Shown: positions 1 to 8,384 of the stretch, one piece after another
How the letters are laid out: each line of letters opens with the position of its first letter
Position numbering within the stretch: the first letter of the stretch is position 1
Origin: Streptomyces sp. NBC_01478
Lineage (GTDB): Bacteria; Actinomycetota; Actinomycetes; Streptomycetales; Streptomycetaceae
Assembly (NCBI RefSeq): GCF_036227225.1
Contig: NZ_CP109444.1
Location: 10,831,501-10,895,500, forward strand
Reading direction: 5' to 3'
Length of the DNA: 64,000 bases
Made by a program: the position numbers and the translations under genes
Notes under the pieces: model-generated
Database searches by the model: none
Seen by the model: the letters and a program-made list of their open reading frames with translations, nothing else
What the model was told of the DNA's origin: nothing

Positions 1-1179
1 CAGATACGGCGCCGCCGGCCGCGACCGCCGTACCGCCACCACCGCGACGGCACCCGCCGCCCACAGCGCGATCATGCCGAGCGGTGTCTTCACCAGCAGG
101 GCCACCGGCAGGTAGTACCAGTGCGACCCGGTGTAGAGGTGCCCGAACAGGAAGCCCTGCCACGGGTAGTCCTCCAGACCGAACTGGATGCGCATCCCGT
201 CGAGGAACGCCTGCGGGAACGGCAGCAGACCGACGACCTGCCCGCGCAGTCCGTGGATGACGGGCACCGGTTCGGTGGACGTGAACCGCAGCCGCGGATC
301 GACGGCGAGATACGACGCCCAGACGACGGCGACCGTCACCAGCGCCACCACGGCCGCGCCCCCGACCCCGAGCACCAGCGCCCGCCGCCGGGCGGCACGG
401 TCGGCCGGGCGGCGCGCGGACCACACCGACACGGCGGCCAGCAGCATCAGCACCGGTACGGCGGGCAGGGCGCTCATCTTCGTCGCCACGGCGGCCCCGA
501 GCGCGGCCCCCGCGAGCGGGACGTACAGGAACGGGCGCCGTCGGGCCCGCCACAGCAGCCAGACCGACGTCAGCAGAAAGCCGGCCTGCGGCACGTCGAG
601 GGTGGCCAGCGAGCCGTGCGCGACGACATCGGGCGAGAACGTGTACAGGGCGAGCGCCGCCAACCCCCGTGCCGCGCCCACGAGTTCACGGGCGAACGCG
701 AACACGACCAGCCCGAACAGCAGGGTCAGCACGATCACCGGCAGCCGGGCCCAGAACATCAGCCGCCAGGGGTCGTTGCCCGACTCGTACAGCAGATGGC
801 GGCCCAACTCCCCCTGATCGCCACGGTAGTTCGCATCGAAGTGCGGGTCGGCGAGGGCGATCCCGGCGGCGATCACCAGTTTCCCGAGGGGCGGGTGCTC
901 GGGGTTGTAGTCGAGGCTGTACTCGCGCAGATAGACGGTGGCCGTGGCCACGTACACCGGCTCGTCGATGGTCGGTGTCTGCTCGACGGCGGTCGTGATC
1001 ATCACGGCGGCCATCTGCGCGAGGAGCACCACCACCAGGAGCGGCAACAGCCACCGCCTGTGGCGCCGCAGCCCGGCGTGGAGGCGGGCCGGCCGGCTCT
1101 CCGTGGCGCGCGGCGGAGGGGGCCCGCCGTCGCCGAGCGTGCCGGGGTCGAGGACCGAGTGCTGTTCGCGCGCCATCAT
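1..1179 (-). CDS. GT39-type dolichyl-phosphate-mannose mannosyltransferase (partial, C-terminus outside window)
   Basis: Membrane glycosyltransferase of the GT-C fold that would transfer a sugar from a polyprenyl-phosphate donor on the outer face of the membrane. The minus-strand frame is open from a Met-Met start at 1179 to the window edge, about 393 codons. After a cytoplasmic arm a first membrane helix spans about residues 43-62, followed by the acidic motif TIDEP (Asp72, Glu73) and NPEHPP (92-97), the loop signature of PMT_2/ArnT-like enzymes. Further Leu/Val/Ala-rich membrane segments follow. The upstream ATG near 1234 is in another frame, which decides the start; GGGCGG precedes the chosen codon. 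The acceptor cannot be told from sequence. Confidence 0.8.
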   Translation of the reverse strand, partial: MMAREQHSVLDPGTLGDGGPPPPRATESRPARLHAGLRRHRRWLLPLLVVVLLAQMAAVMITTAVEQTPTIDEPVYVATATVYLREYSLDYNPEHPPLGKLVIAAGIALADPHFDANYRGDQGELGRHLLYESGNDPWRLMFWARLPVIVLTLLFGLVVFAFARELVGAARGLAALALYTFSPDVVAHGSLATLDVPQAGFLLTSVWLLWRARRRPFLYVPLAGAALGAAVATKMSALPAVPVLMLLAAVSVWSARRPADRAARRRALVLGVGGAAVVALVTVAVVWASYLAVDPRLRFTSTEPVPVIHGLRGQVVGLLPFPQAFLDGMRIQFGLEDYPWQGFLFGHLYTGSHWYYLPVALLVKTPLGMIALWAAGAVAVVAVRRSRPAAPYL

Positions 1180-1271
1180 CCGCCCTGCGGTGAGGCCGGC
1201 CGCGCGGTGGCGGGAGCGAGCCGGAGCCGGGTCATGGCCCTACTGTCGCATCGCTCCCGCCACCAGGGGCG

Positions 1272-3200
1272 TCACCGCTTCAGGAGTCGTACCGACAGAC
1301 CTTCCGCCGTATACACGGGTACGGCCCGCAGCTTGTCCGAGTTCAGCGTGATGCTGTCGAACTGGCCGCGCAGCGAGGAAGCGCTCAGGACCCGCACCGT
1401 GGAGCCCGCCGCCGGCGGGTGCTCGGCGTCGAACCGCAGGGACAGCGTGCTGCCCTTGCCGAGCGTCGCGCGCCGGGTGACCTCGACGGCGGGCTGGTGG
1501 CCCGAGCGCAGCGTGACCTCCAGGCCGGCGGACTGCTGGGCGTAGGTGCCGTGGATCTGCACGGACTCCGACACCCGCAGCGAGCCGCCGAGCACGCTCA
1601 CGTCACCGTGGCCGAGCGCGTGCGCCGAACCGGCCACCAGCGCACCGGACTTGAGGACGGTCCCGCCGGTGTACGCGTTGTGCCCGGTCAGCGTGAGTGT
1701 CCCGGTGCCCTGCTTGGTCAGGCCGCCGCAGCCGTCGATGTCGTTGCGCCAGGCGTCGGCCGCGCCGAAGCCCCCGGCCGCCGCGTCGAGGGAGACGACG
1801 ACATCGGAGTCGAAGGAGCCGTAACCGTCCGCCGCCGCGAAGAGGTTGAGGCGGCCCCACTGCTCGAAGCCGTCGAGCAGGACGTACCCGGAGGGCAGCG
1901 CGGTCGTGCGCAGCACCTCGCGCCGCTGGTCCGCGGAGAGGTACGGCAGCCGGGTCTCCAGCAGCACCTCCGCGCCCTTCGGCACGGTCAGCGCCTTGTC
2001 ACGGCCGCTGCGGGTCAGGACGTAGGTGAACTTGGGCTCCACGACACGGGAGTTGGTGCTCCGGTCCGCGTACGGGTCGGTCGCGGTGGTTGCCGAGTGG
2101 GCGTAGGCGTACAGGGTGTCCGCCGTCGTGCCGGTCTTCGCCTCGAAGTAGGCGAGGGCCTGGGCGCGCGCCGCGGCCTTGAGCGTGGCGTTGGCCGGGT
2201 CGGCGAGCGTGGCGGCGGCCAGGGCGGTGGCCATGATGCGGCCGCCGATGACGTCGACCGTGGAGTGCATGCCGGCCATGATCCGGGTGTGGCTCAACTG
2301 GTAGGTGCGGGTGACCAGTTCCTGGAAGCGCTCCGGTACGGCGTACGCGTAGGCGAGGCCCGCCAGGTGGAAGGCGTTGGTGTGACCGCTGGGGAAGCCG
2401 CCGTCGTCGACCGGTGACGTGCTGCGCTGGCGCAGGAGTTGCGGGGCGACGACCACCTTGGAGTCGTAGACCGGGTAGCCGAGCGCGTCGACCGTGCCGG
2501 TGTCGACGACCTCGCTCTTCTCGTTCATGCGCCACGGACGCGGGTACTGGTAGGCGTACTTGCCGGGGTTGCCCGACGCGTAGTTGCCGCGCACGGTGTC
2601 GACGAGTTCGGCGACCTTGCCGAGCGCGGAGTCGTGCGAGCCGGCGCCGAGCGCGGAACCGGCGGGCGCGTCGGCCGGGACGGCGTCGCTGATCGTGGTG
2701 GCCGGGGTGCCGTCGGGGGCGCTGGTGATCGAAGTGACCGCCAGGGCACCGGACTTGTACAGGTCGGCCAGCGGACCCAGGCCCGCGATCATCGCGTAGC
2801 TCTGGTGCTGGCGGTCGTAGAGGAACGCCTCCTTGGCCTGCGCCTCGGTGCGGCGGGTGGTGAGGTCGACGCAGTAGCGCATGTTGGCGCGCAGGATCTC
2901 GGGGCGCAGCGGGGTGCCGGTGTTCCAGGCGGCGCCGGTCTTCCATATCTGGGCCATGCCGCCGAGGACCCGGACCACGGCGTTGGTCTCGGGCGTCAGG
3001 TTCGCGATGACGTTCGTCTTGTAGTCGTCGACGAACGCGAGCGGGGCCGTGGCGGCCTTGGCGTCCGCGGCGGCCAGCCAACTGACCAGCGTGGGCGCGG
3101 CGACCACCCCGGCGGAGGCGCCGAGCGAGGTCTTGAGGAAACCACGTCTGTTCACGGCGAGTCGACCGGCGTCAGTGCGGTGCCCGGCGGGTGACGGCAT
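1272..3200 (-). CDS. Tat-exported PAP2-family phosphatase with autotransporter-type beta repeat
   Basis: Predicted secreted acid phosphatase / vanadium-haloperoxidase-fold enzyme of about 642 aa. The start at 3200 has AGAGAGG eight bases upstream. Residues 18-23 (RRGFLK) plus a hydrophobic stretch ending near AKA form a Tat signal. The PAP2 core shows PSGH near residue 270 and SHTRIMAGMHSTVDV near 300, which supply the catalytic His and Asp-supported His of the family. The last 150 residues contain GTGTLTLTGHNAYTGGT, an autotransporter-associated beta-strand repeat unusual in a Gram-positive enzyme but known in this Streptomyces family. It is a single transcription unit with a 220-bp upstream gap. 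The natural substrate is unknown. Confidence 0.85.
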   Translation of the reverse strand: MPSPAGHRTDAGRLAVNRRGFLKTSLGASAGVVAAPTLVSWLAAADAKAATAPLAFVDDYKTNVIANLTPETNAVVRVLGGMAQIWKTGAAWNTGTPLRPEILRANMRYCVDLTTRRTEAQAKEAFLYDRQHQSYAMIAGLGPLADLYKSGALAVTSITSAPDGTPATTISDAVPADAPAGSALGAGSHDSALGKVAELVDTVRGNYASGNPGKYAYQYPRPWRMNEKSEVVDTGTVDALGYPVYDSKVVVAPQLLRQRSTSPVDDGGFPSGHTNAFHLAGLAYAYAVPERFQELVTRTYQLSHTRIMAGMHSTVDVIGGRIMATALAAATLADPANATLKAAARAQALAYFEAKTGTTADTLYAYAHSATTATDPYADRSTNSRVVEPKFTYVLTRSGRDKALTVPKGAEVLLETRLPYLSADQRREVLRTTALPSGYVLLDGFEQWGRLNLFAAADGYGSFDSDVVVSLDAAAGGFGAADAWRNDIDGCGGLTKQGTGTLTLTGHNAYTGGTVLKSGALVAGSAHALGHGDVSVLGGSLRVSESVQIHGTYAQQSAGLEVTLRSGHQPAVEVTRRATLGKGSTLSLRFDAEHPPAAGSTVRVLSASSLRGQFDSITLNSDKLRAVPVYTAEGLSVRLLKR

Positions 3201-3419
3201 GGGTGTGCCTCTCTTGAGTTCTACGGCCGTTGCGGCCGGCCAGGTCCTGGGACCAGGGAGGGGTCGTGCGATCGGCTGTGGTTCGGGGTGCACCGTACGA
3301 CGCGAGAAAGCGCATACGTCAACTGGTGCGTACGTGCGAAGATTTGCGCCGGGTCGTGTCCCGTCGGAGGGGGTTCGGCGTCCGGCGCGTGACCCCCGGG
3401 TGAACGGAGGCCGTGCGGT

Positions 3420-4319
3420 TCACAGGATCGTTCGGGCCAGCGCCACCGCGCCCTCGACGGGCGGTACCCGGATGGGCTGCGGCCGTGCCCCCGGCACCTG
3501 TTCGGCGAGCGCGCCGGTGAGGGCTTCGTACAGGCGGGGCTGGGCGAGGACGGTGCCGCCCGAGACCACCACGTCATCGACGGGGACGCCGCGTTCGGCG
3601 AGCCGTACGACGAGTGCGGCGAGAGACCGGCCGGCCTCGGCTATCACCTCGCGCGCGAGGAGCGAGCCGGCGTCGGCCGCGGTGAAGACGACACGGGCGT
3701 GGCGGCCCCAGTCGGCGGAGACGTCGGAAGCGCTTTCCAGCGCGGCGCCGAGCGCGGGCACTTCGGCCACGGCGAACGCCTCGACGAGGCCCAGGGCGAG
3801 TCGGTCCGGGGCCTCGCCCCGGTCGTGCGCGGCCCAGGCGGCGCGGGCCGCCTCGCGGACGAGACCGGCGGCGCCGCCCTCGTCGCCGAGTACGGCGCCC
3901 CAGCCGCCGACTTGGAGCCGGGTGCCGTCGCCGAGCAGGCCCACCGCGACGGAACCGGTGCCGGCCACCAGGCCGACCCCCTTGTCCAGTCCGGCGGCGG
4001 GGACGAGCAGTTCGGCGTCGCCCACGACGAGTGCCGGCACGCCGAGACGTTCTTCCAGCGCGGCCCGGATCTCGGCGCACTGGCGGGGTGTCTCACAGGC
4101 GTGCCCGCCCACGGCGACCGCGGACGGTCGCGCGTGCGCGGGCAGGGCGTCATGGAGCAGCGCGGTCAGCCAGTCGGCGGCGGTCGCGGGGTCGTGCGGC
4201 CGCCAGCCGCTGCTCGCACGGATGTGGTCGGCGACGACATCCGTGCCCGCGCAGGCGCGGAGATGTGTCTTGGTGCCACCCACGTCGATGCCGACCACGA
4301 GGGGCATGGAGTCCTGCAC
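3420..4319 (-). CDS. BadF/BadG-type N-acetylglucosamine kinase-like sugar kinase
   Basis: Cytoplasmic ATP-dependent sugar kinase of the ASKHA fold, about 299 aa, closest in character to N-acetylglucosamine kinases. The phosphate-1 loop GIDVGGTKT lies near residue 10, the phosphate-2 region LVAGTGSVAVG with GGWGAVLGDEG near 130-155, and the adenosine loop VVVSGGTVL near 255. The GTG at 4319 is chosen because GAAAGAGG precedes it, although the spacing is only 4 bases; the ATG four codons further (4307) is an alternative. It is divergent from the ROK repressor, with a palindrome between them, so it probably phosphorylates an amino sugar or sugar released by the 6-13 kb locus. The substrate assignment is inferred. 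Confidence 0.75.
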   Translation of the reverse strand: MQDSMPLVVGIDVGGTKTHLRACAGTDVVADHIRASSGWRPHDPATAADWLTALLHDALPAHARPSAVAVGGHACETPRQCAEIRAALEERLGVPALVVGDAELLVPAAGLDKGVGLVAGTGSVAVGLLGDGTRLQVGGWGAVLGDEGGAAGLVREAARAAWAAHDRGEAPDRLALGLVEAFAVAEVPALGAALESASDVSADWGRHARVVFTAADAGSLLAREVIAEAGRSLAALVVRLAERGVPVDDVVVSGGTVLAQPRLYEALTGALAEQVPGARPQPIRVPPVEGAVALARTIL

Positions 4320-4447
4320 GGAACCTCTTTCGTCGTTGCGCTGTGCTGCGACGGTGGGCGAACCGTGTCCGGGGGAACGGCGGTTGAAGCACTCGGGAAG
4401 CCCCGGGACGGGCTTCTGACGGACCACGGCAGGCGAGTACCGTGACG

Positions 4448-4471
4448 TTCGTTAGGAAGTTAACTAACGAA
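4448..4471. promoter_or_regulatory. Perfect inverted repeat, probable ROK repressor operator
   Basis: Arms TTCGTTAG (4448-4455) and CTAACGAA (4464-4471) are exact reverse complements separated by GAAGTTAA. The A/T-rich palindrome stands out in GC-rich surroundings and lies in the gap between the divergent sugar kinase and ROK repressor genes. GTTAG...CTAAC half-sites resemble those bound by actinobacterial ROK repressors. Binding is inferred. Confidence 0.55.
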
Positions 4472-4602
4472 GTACAGTGCGTCAAGAGTCGTCGCGAACT
4501 CGGTCACAGGGACCGTTGCCCGGGCCCGCGTGACGTCAGGACATCCCATCGCCGCATCCCATGGACACCCTCCGGGAGCGCGGCCTGTGAACTGGGGGAA
4601 GT

Positions 4603-5748
4603 GTGGAACACGTCGTGGCGCAGGCGTCTCGGCTGACCGAGAGCGCGAGCGCGGTGTTCGAGGTGCTGGCCAGAGCCGGCAGCGCGACCCGGCCGCAGCT
4701 CGCGACCCTCGCGGGCCTGTCCAAGCCGACGGTGTCCTCCGCCGTCGTGGAACTGGAGAACGTCCGGCTCGCCGCGCACTCCGGCACCGCCTCCGGCGGC
4801 ACGGGCCGCAACGCGGCCGTATACCGTCTCGGCCCCGCCGCCGGTGCCGTACTCGCCGTCGACCTGGGCCCGGCGCTCACCCGGGTGCGCGGCTGCGCCC
4901 TCGACGGCACCCTGCTGGCCGAGGCCACCGGCCCACGGGAGGACGCGGCGGCCGCGGTCCGCGAGGCCCTCGACACACTGCCCGCCGGCACCCCGCTGCG
5001 CACGGTCGTCGTCGCCGTCGGTGATGTCGCCGCGCGGGACCGGGCGGGCGCCGGGATGCGTCCCGCGACCGCCAAGGCGGGCCCGGTGTTCGACGCCATG
5101 ACGGTCGCGCTGCCGCCGGATGTGCCGGTCCACCTGGAGAACAACGTCAACTGCGCCGCGCTCGCCGAGCTGCACGAGGGCGCCGCCCGGGGCCGGCTCT
5201 CCTTCGGCTATCTGCGGATCGGCGTCGGTATCGGTCTCGGCATCGTCGTCGGCGGCCAGGTGCTGCGCGGCGCGAACGGCGCGGCCGGTGAGCTGGCCCG
5301 GCTGCCCTACCCCTGGGACGACGCCGTGGAGCCCCGCAGAGAGGCCCTGGAGGAGTACGTCGGCGCGCGCTCGCTGCTGCGCCGGGCGGCGCAGGTCTGG
5401 CCGGACACCGGCGAACCGTGCCCCGGCAGTGCGGACCGGCTCTTCACGCTGGCCCGGCAGGGACACGGCACGGCGAGCGCACTGGTCGGCCGCCACGCCG
5501 CCGACGTGGGCAGACTCGCCGCCGCCGTGGCCGCCGTACTGGACCCGGGACTGATCGTCCTCGGGGGCAGTACGGGCACGGACCCGCAGCTTCTGCCCGG
5601 GGTGCGGGCCGAGCTGGGAAGGCTGAGCTGGCCCACCGAGGTGGTGAGCAGCACGGTCGGTGATCTCGGCACCGTGGTGGGCGCCGCCCGGCTCGCGGTC
5701 GCCAGAGGAGTCCAAACCGTGACCGATGGTGCGGGGGCGAAGGATTGA
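4603..5748 (+). CDS. ROK-family transcriptional repressor
   Basis: DNA-binding regulator of 381 aa. A winged-helix DNA-binding region occupies residues 10-60 (helix pair around ATLAGLSKPTVSSAVVELE) and is followed by a ROK sugar-kinase-like domain. LENNVNCAALAELHEGAARG sits near 180 and the glycine-rich GVGIGLGIVVGGQVLRG near 207. The zinc motif CxCGxxGC of many ROK kinases is absent after GELAR, as is common in ROK repressors that no longer phosphorylate. Start is GTG 4603 after GGGGGAAG. It stands directly upstream of the binding-protein/permease operon and divergent from the kinase, so it likely responds to the imported sugar. Confidence 0.85.
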   Translation: MEHVVAQASRLTESASAVFEVLARAGSATRPQLATLAGLSKPTVSSAVVELENVRLAAHSGTASGGTGRNAAVYRLGPAAGAVLAVDLGPALTRVRGCALDGTLLAEATGPREDAAAAVREALDTLPAGTPLRTVVVAVGDVAARDRAGAGMRPATAKAGPVFDAMTVALPPDVPVHLENNVNCAALAELHEGAARGRLSFGYLRIGVGIGLGIVVGGQVLRGANGAAGELARLPYPWDDAVEPRREALEEYVGARSLLRRAAQVWPDTGEPCPGSADRLFTLARQGHGTASALVGRHAADVGRLAAAVAAVLDPGLIVLGGSTGTDPQLLPGVRAELGRLSWPTEVVSSTVGDLGTVVGAARLAVARGVQTVTDGAGAKD

Positions 5749-5771
5749 CGGCCTCCGACTCGGTCTGCCAA

Positions 5772-5788
5772 TGTCCGGACAAGCGCTT
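5772..5788. promoter_or_regulatory. Overlapping palindromes upstream of the sugar-binding protein
   Basis: TGTCCGGACA (5772-5781) overlaps AAGCGCTT (5781-5788), both perfect palindromes, in the 275-bp gap between the ROK gene and the binding-protein gene. The second resembles the core of LacI-type sites. Neither arm matches the palindrome upstream of the ROK gene, so a different regulator may bind here. The remainder of the gap (5789-6010) shows nothing I can name beyond the ribosome binding site. Confidence 0.3.
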
Positions 5789-6023
5789 TCTAAGTCGGTC
5801 GGGACATCGACTTGGGGTGAGCCTCCCGCCCGTACGCGACGTACGGCAACCGCATCAGGGTGAGCTTGTGCGGCAGCGGCCGAGAAGGCCGGGGATGTCA
5901 CCCGTTCAGAATGGCGAGGCCGGGCGAGGCCGCGCCCCCGGAAAGCGAAACTCTCTGCACAATGCACCCGTGCCGCCTCGGCTGGCGCCGTGCTTCTTCC
6001 GCTACGAAGAAAAGGGTTCGAAG

Positions 6024-7352
6024 ATGACCAGTGTGAGTATGCGGCGCTCCCGCCGACTCGGCCGCCACGGCATCCGCCGCCTGGTTCCTCTCGCCGCCGC
6101 GGCCTCCGCAGGAGCCCTCCTGCTCTCGGCCTGCGGGGGAGGATCCGGCTCGGGCGGGACCTCCAAGTCCCTGACGTTCTGGATCTCCACGGTTCCGGGA
6201 CAGGACGCGGGCTGGAAGAAGCTGGTTGCCCAGTACAAGAAGGAAACCGGCGTCAGCGTCAAGCTCGTCAACATCCCCTACGACGGCTACCCGACGAAGC
6301 TGCACAACGCCGCGCAGGCGAACTCGCTGCCCGACGTGGCGGACGTGCCGGCGCTGGACCCGATCTGGTCGAGCAAGCTGATCGACCTCAGCTCCATCAC
6401 GAACAACAAGACCAACAAGATCAACGCCAACTTCCTCGCCAAGGACTCGTCCGGCAAGGTGCTGGCCATCCCCTCGGACGTCACCGCGTCCGGTCTCTTC
6501 ATCAACAAGTCGCTGTTCGAGAAGGCCGGCGTCGCCGTCCCGGCCTCGCCCTCGGACACCTGGACCTGGACCGAGTTCATCGCGGCGGCCAACAAGGTCC
6601 GCGAGAAGACCGGCGCCAAGTACTCCCTGACCTTCGACCAGTCGCCGTCCCGACTGCGCGCCATGGTGTACGAGATGGGCGGCAAGTACGTCCACGCGGA
6701 CTCCTCCGGCAAGTTCTCGGTGGACGACGCGACCAAGAAGGCCGTGAAGTACTTCGTCGGCCTGAACGACGACAAGGTCATGCCGAAGTCGGTGTGGACC
6801 AGCGGCGCCGACCCGTCGGCCATGTTCCAGAGCGGTGACGTCGTCGCCTACTGGTCCGGTGTCTGGCAGGTGCCCGCCTTCGCGGACAGCATCAAGAAGT
6901 TCGAGTGGGCGAGCGTCCCGACCCCGGCCCAGCCGGTGCAGGCCAGTGACGTCAACAGCGGCGGCATGATGGTCGGCTTCAACAACAACAGCGCCGCGGC
7001 CACCGCCGGGAAGAAGTTCATGTCCTGGGTGTACGAGCCGAAGAACTACACCGAGCTGGTCGAGAGCTCCGGGTTCCTCCCGGTCGAGAGCGGCCTGAGC
7101 CCGAAGTACCCCTTCAAGTCGGCGGCGGCGCAGGCGGCGTTCAAGCTGTACAACGAGGAGATCCCGCTCTACGCCCCGATCTCGGGATACTTCAACGGCG
7201 CGCAGACGGCCTGGGTGCTGAAGGGCAAGAGCCTCACCACCGACCCGACCAAGACGGAGCTCGGCAAGGCGATCAACGGCCAGCAGTCGGTCGACAAGGC
7301 TCTGGACAACATCGTGGACGGCTACAACACGGCGGTCGGCAGCGGATCGTAG
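6024..7352 (+). CDS. Carbohydrate ABC transporter substrate-binding lipoprotein
   Basis: Extracellular sugar-binding protein of the MalE/UgpB type, 442 aa, anchored as a lipoprotein. The ATG at 6024 follows AAAAGGG; the open frame extends further upstream but without a signal sequence. An Arg-rich n-region, hydrophobic core and lipobox LLSAC end near residue 37, followed by a Gly/Ser linker. The mature part starts TFWISTVPGQDAGWKKL and shows the family's two-lobe pattern. It heads an operon with two permeases and two large unknown enzymes. No ATPase gene follows, so the shared MsiK-type ATPase would energise import. The ligand is unknown. Confidence 0.9.
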   Translation: MTSVSMRRSRRLGRHGIRRLVPLAAAASAGALLLSACGGGSGSGGTSKSLTFWISTVPGQDAGWKKLVAQYKKETGVSVKLVNIPYDGYPTKLHNAAQANSLPDVADVPALDPIWSSKLIDLSSITNNKTNKINANFLAKDSSGKVLAIPSDVTASGLFINKSLFEKAGVAVPASPSDTWTWTEFIAAANKVREKTGAKYSLTFDQSPSRLRAMVYEMGGKYVHADSSGKFSVDDATKKAVKYFVGLNDDKVMPKSVWTSGADPSAMFQSGDVVAYWSGVWQVPAFADSIKKFEWASVPTPAQPVQASDVNSGGMMVGFNNNSAAATAGKKFMSWVYEPKNYTELVESSGFLPVESGLSPKYPFKSAAAQAAFKLYNEEIPLYAPISGYFNGAQTAWVLKGKSLTTDPTKTELGKAINGQQSVDKALDNIVDGYNTAVGSGS

Positions 7353-7358
7353 GCCCAA

Positions 7359-7398
7359 GGGCCCGGGCGGCGGGGATCGAGACACCGCCGCCCGGCCC
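7359..7398 (+). terminator. Strong hairpin between binding-protein and permease genes
   Basis: A GC-rich left arm at 7359-7373 pairs with CCGCCGCCCGGCCC at 7385-7398 with a one-base bulge and an 11-base loop. It lies seven bases after the binding-protein stop, so it likely stabilises that mRNA or partly terminates transcription, giving more binding protein than permease. No U-tract follows. Confidence 0.5.
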
Positions 7399-7472
7399 TG
7401 GCCGTCCACGAGACGCCGGGCTCACGGTCGGAGCCCACAGCAATCCATTCCACCAGCACGGAAGTCAGGAAG

Positions 7473-8384
7473 ATGACAAAAAGCGCCGCGGACGTGTCCG
7501 TGAGGCCGCCCAGGAGCCGAAGCACCTACACCCTCGCGCCGCTCGTCCTCATCGCGGCCAACGTCGTGCTCTTCGCGCTGTTCTTCGTGTGGCCGGCGGT
7601 GATCGGGCTCGTCTACTCCTTCACGAACTACACCGGTGTGGGGGCGTTCCAGTTCATCGGACTGGACAACTACCAGAACCTGTTCGGCGACTCCACCTTC
7701 TACGACGCACTGTTCCGGACGCTGCTCTACACCGTGCTCGTCGTCCCGCTGAACTTCGTGCTGTCGCTGCTCATCGCCAACCTCGTGGTGAGCAGGCAGG
7801 CCAAGGGCGCCTCGTTCGCCCGCGTCATCTTCTTCGTCCCGTGGCTCATCTCGCCCATCGTCGTGGGCGTCCTGTGGCGGTGGCTGTTCGGTGAGAACTT
7901 CGGACTGATCAACTACGTCCTCGAGAAGTTCGGCGTGCACGCGATCGCGTGGCAGTCGAACGCGGACCTGTCGCTGGGCGTCGTGGTGATGGCCGGTGCC
8001 TGGTGGGGAACGGCCTTCTCGATGCTGCTGTTCATCGCGGCGATCAAGAACGTACCGGTGTCGTACTACGAGGCGGCCTCGCTCGACGGTGCCGGTCCCT
8101 GGCGCCAGTTCAGGAGCATCACGCTGCCGAGCATCGCGCCCACCTCGTTCATCGTCATCCTGCTCAACACGATCAACGCGATGAAGGAATACCCGCTGTT
8201 CGTCTCCCTCAACAACGGCGGACCCGGAACCTCGAACAACCTACTCGTCCAGTACATCTACGAGACCGGCTTCAACCGGGGCCAGATCGGCTACGCGAGC
8301 GCCGCGTCCTTCGTGCTCATGCTCATCCTGATGGCCGTCGCGATCATCCAACTGGTCGTCAACCGGCGGGTGGAGAACCGATGA
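7473..8384 (+). CDS. Carbohydrate ABC transporter permease, MalF type
   Basis: Inner-membrane permease of 303 aa with six hydrophobic helices. The first helix (about residues 21-45) reads LAPLVLIAANVVLFALFFVWP. The cytoplasmic coupling loop EAASLDGAGPWRQFRSITLP near residues 205-225 is the EAA motif that docks on the ATPase. The gene follows the binding-protein hairpin by 75 bp, has AGGAAG before its ATG, and its stop overlaps the next gene's start (ATGA), showing translational coupling with the second permease. Confidence 0.93.
   Translation: MTKSAADVSVRPPRSRSTYTLAPLVLIAANVVLFALFFVWPAVIGLVYSFTNYTGVGAFQFIGLDNYQNLFGDSTFYDALFRTLLYTVLVVPLNFVLSLLIANLVVSRQAKGASFARVIFFVPWLISPIVVGVLWRWLFGENFGLINYVLEKFGVHAIAWQSNADLSLGVVVMAGAWWGTAFSMLLFIAAIKNVPVSYYEAASLDGAGPWRQFRSITLPSIAPTSFIVILLNTINAMKEYPLFVSLNNGGPGTSNNLLVQYIYETGFNRGQIGYASAASFVLMLILMAVAIIQLVVNRRVENR

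Noticed and set aside
4504..5967. A 487-codon minus-strand open frame across the ROK gene
   Set aside because: Arg/Gly/His-rich shadow frame typical of high-GC DNA; the plus strand has HTH and ROK motifs and a proper start.
5898..7409. A 503-codon minus-strand open frame over the binding-protein gene
   Set aside because: No family-like sequence; the plus strand encodes a clear lipoprotein receptor.
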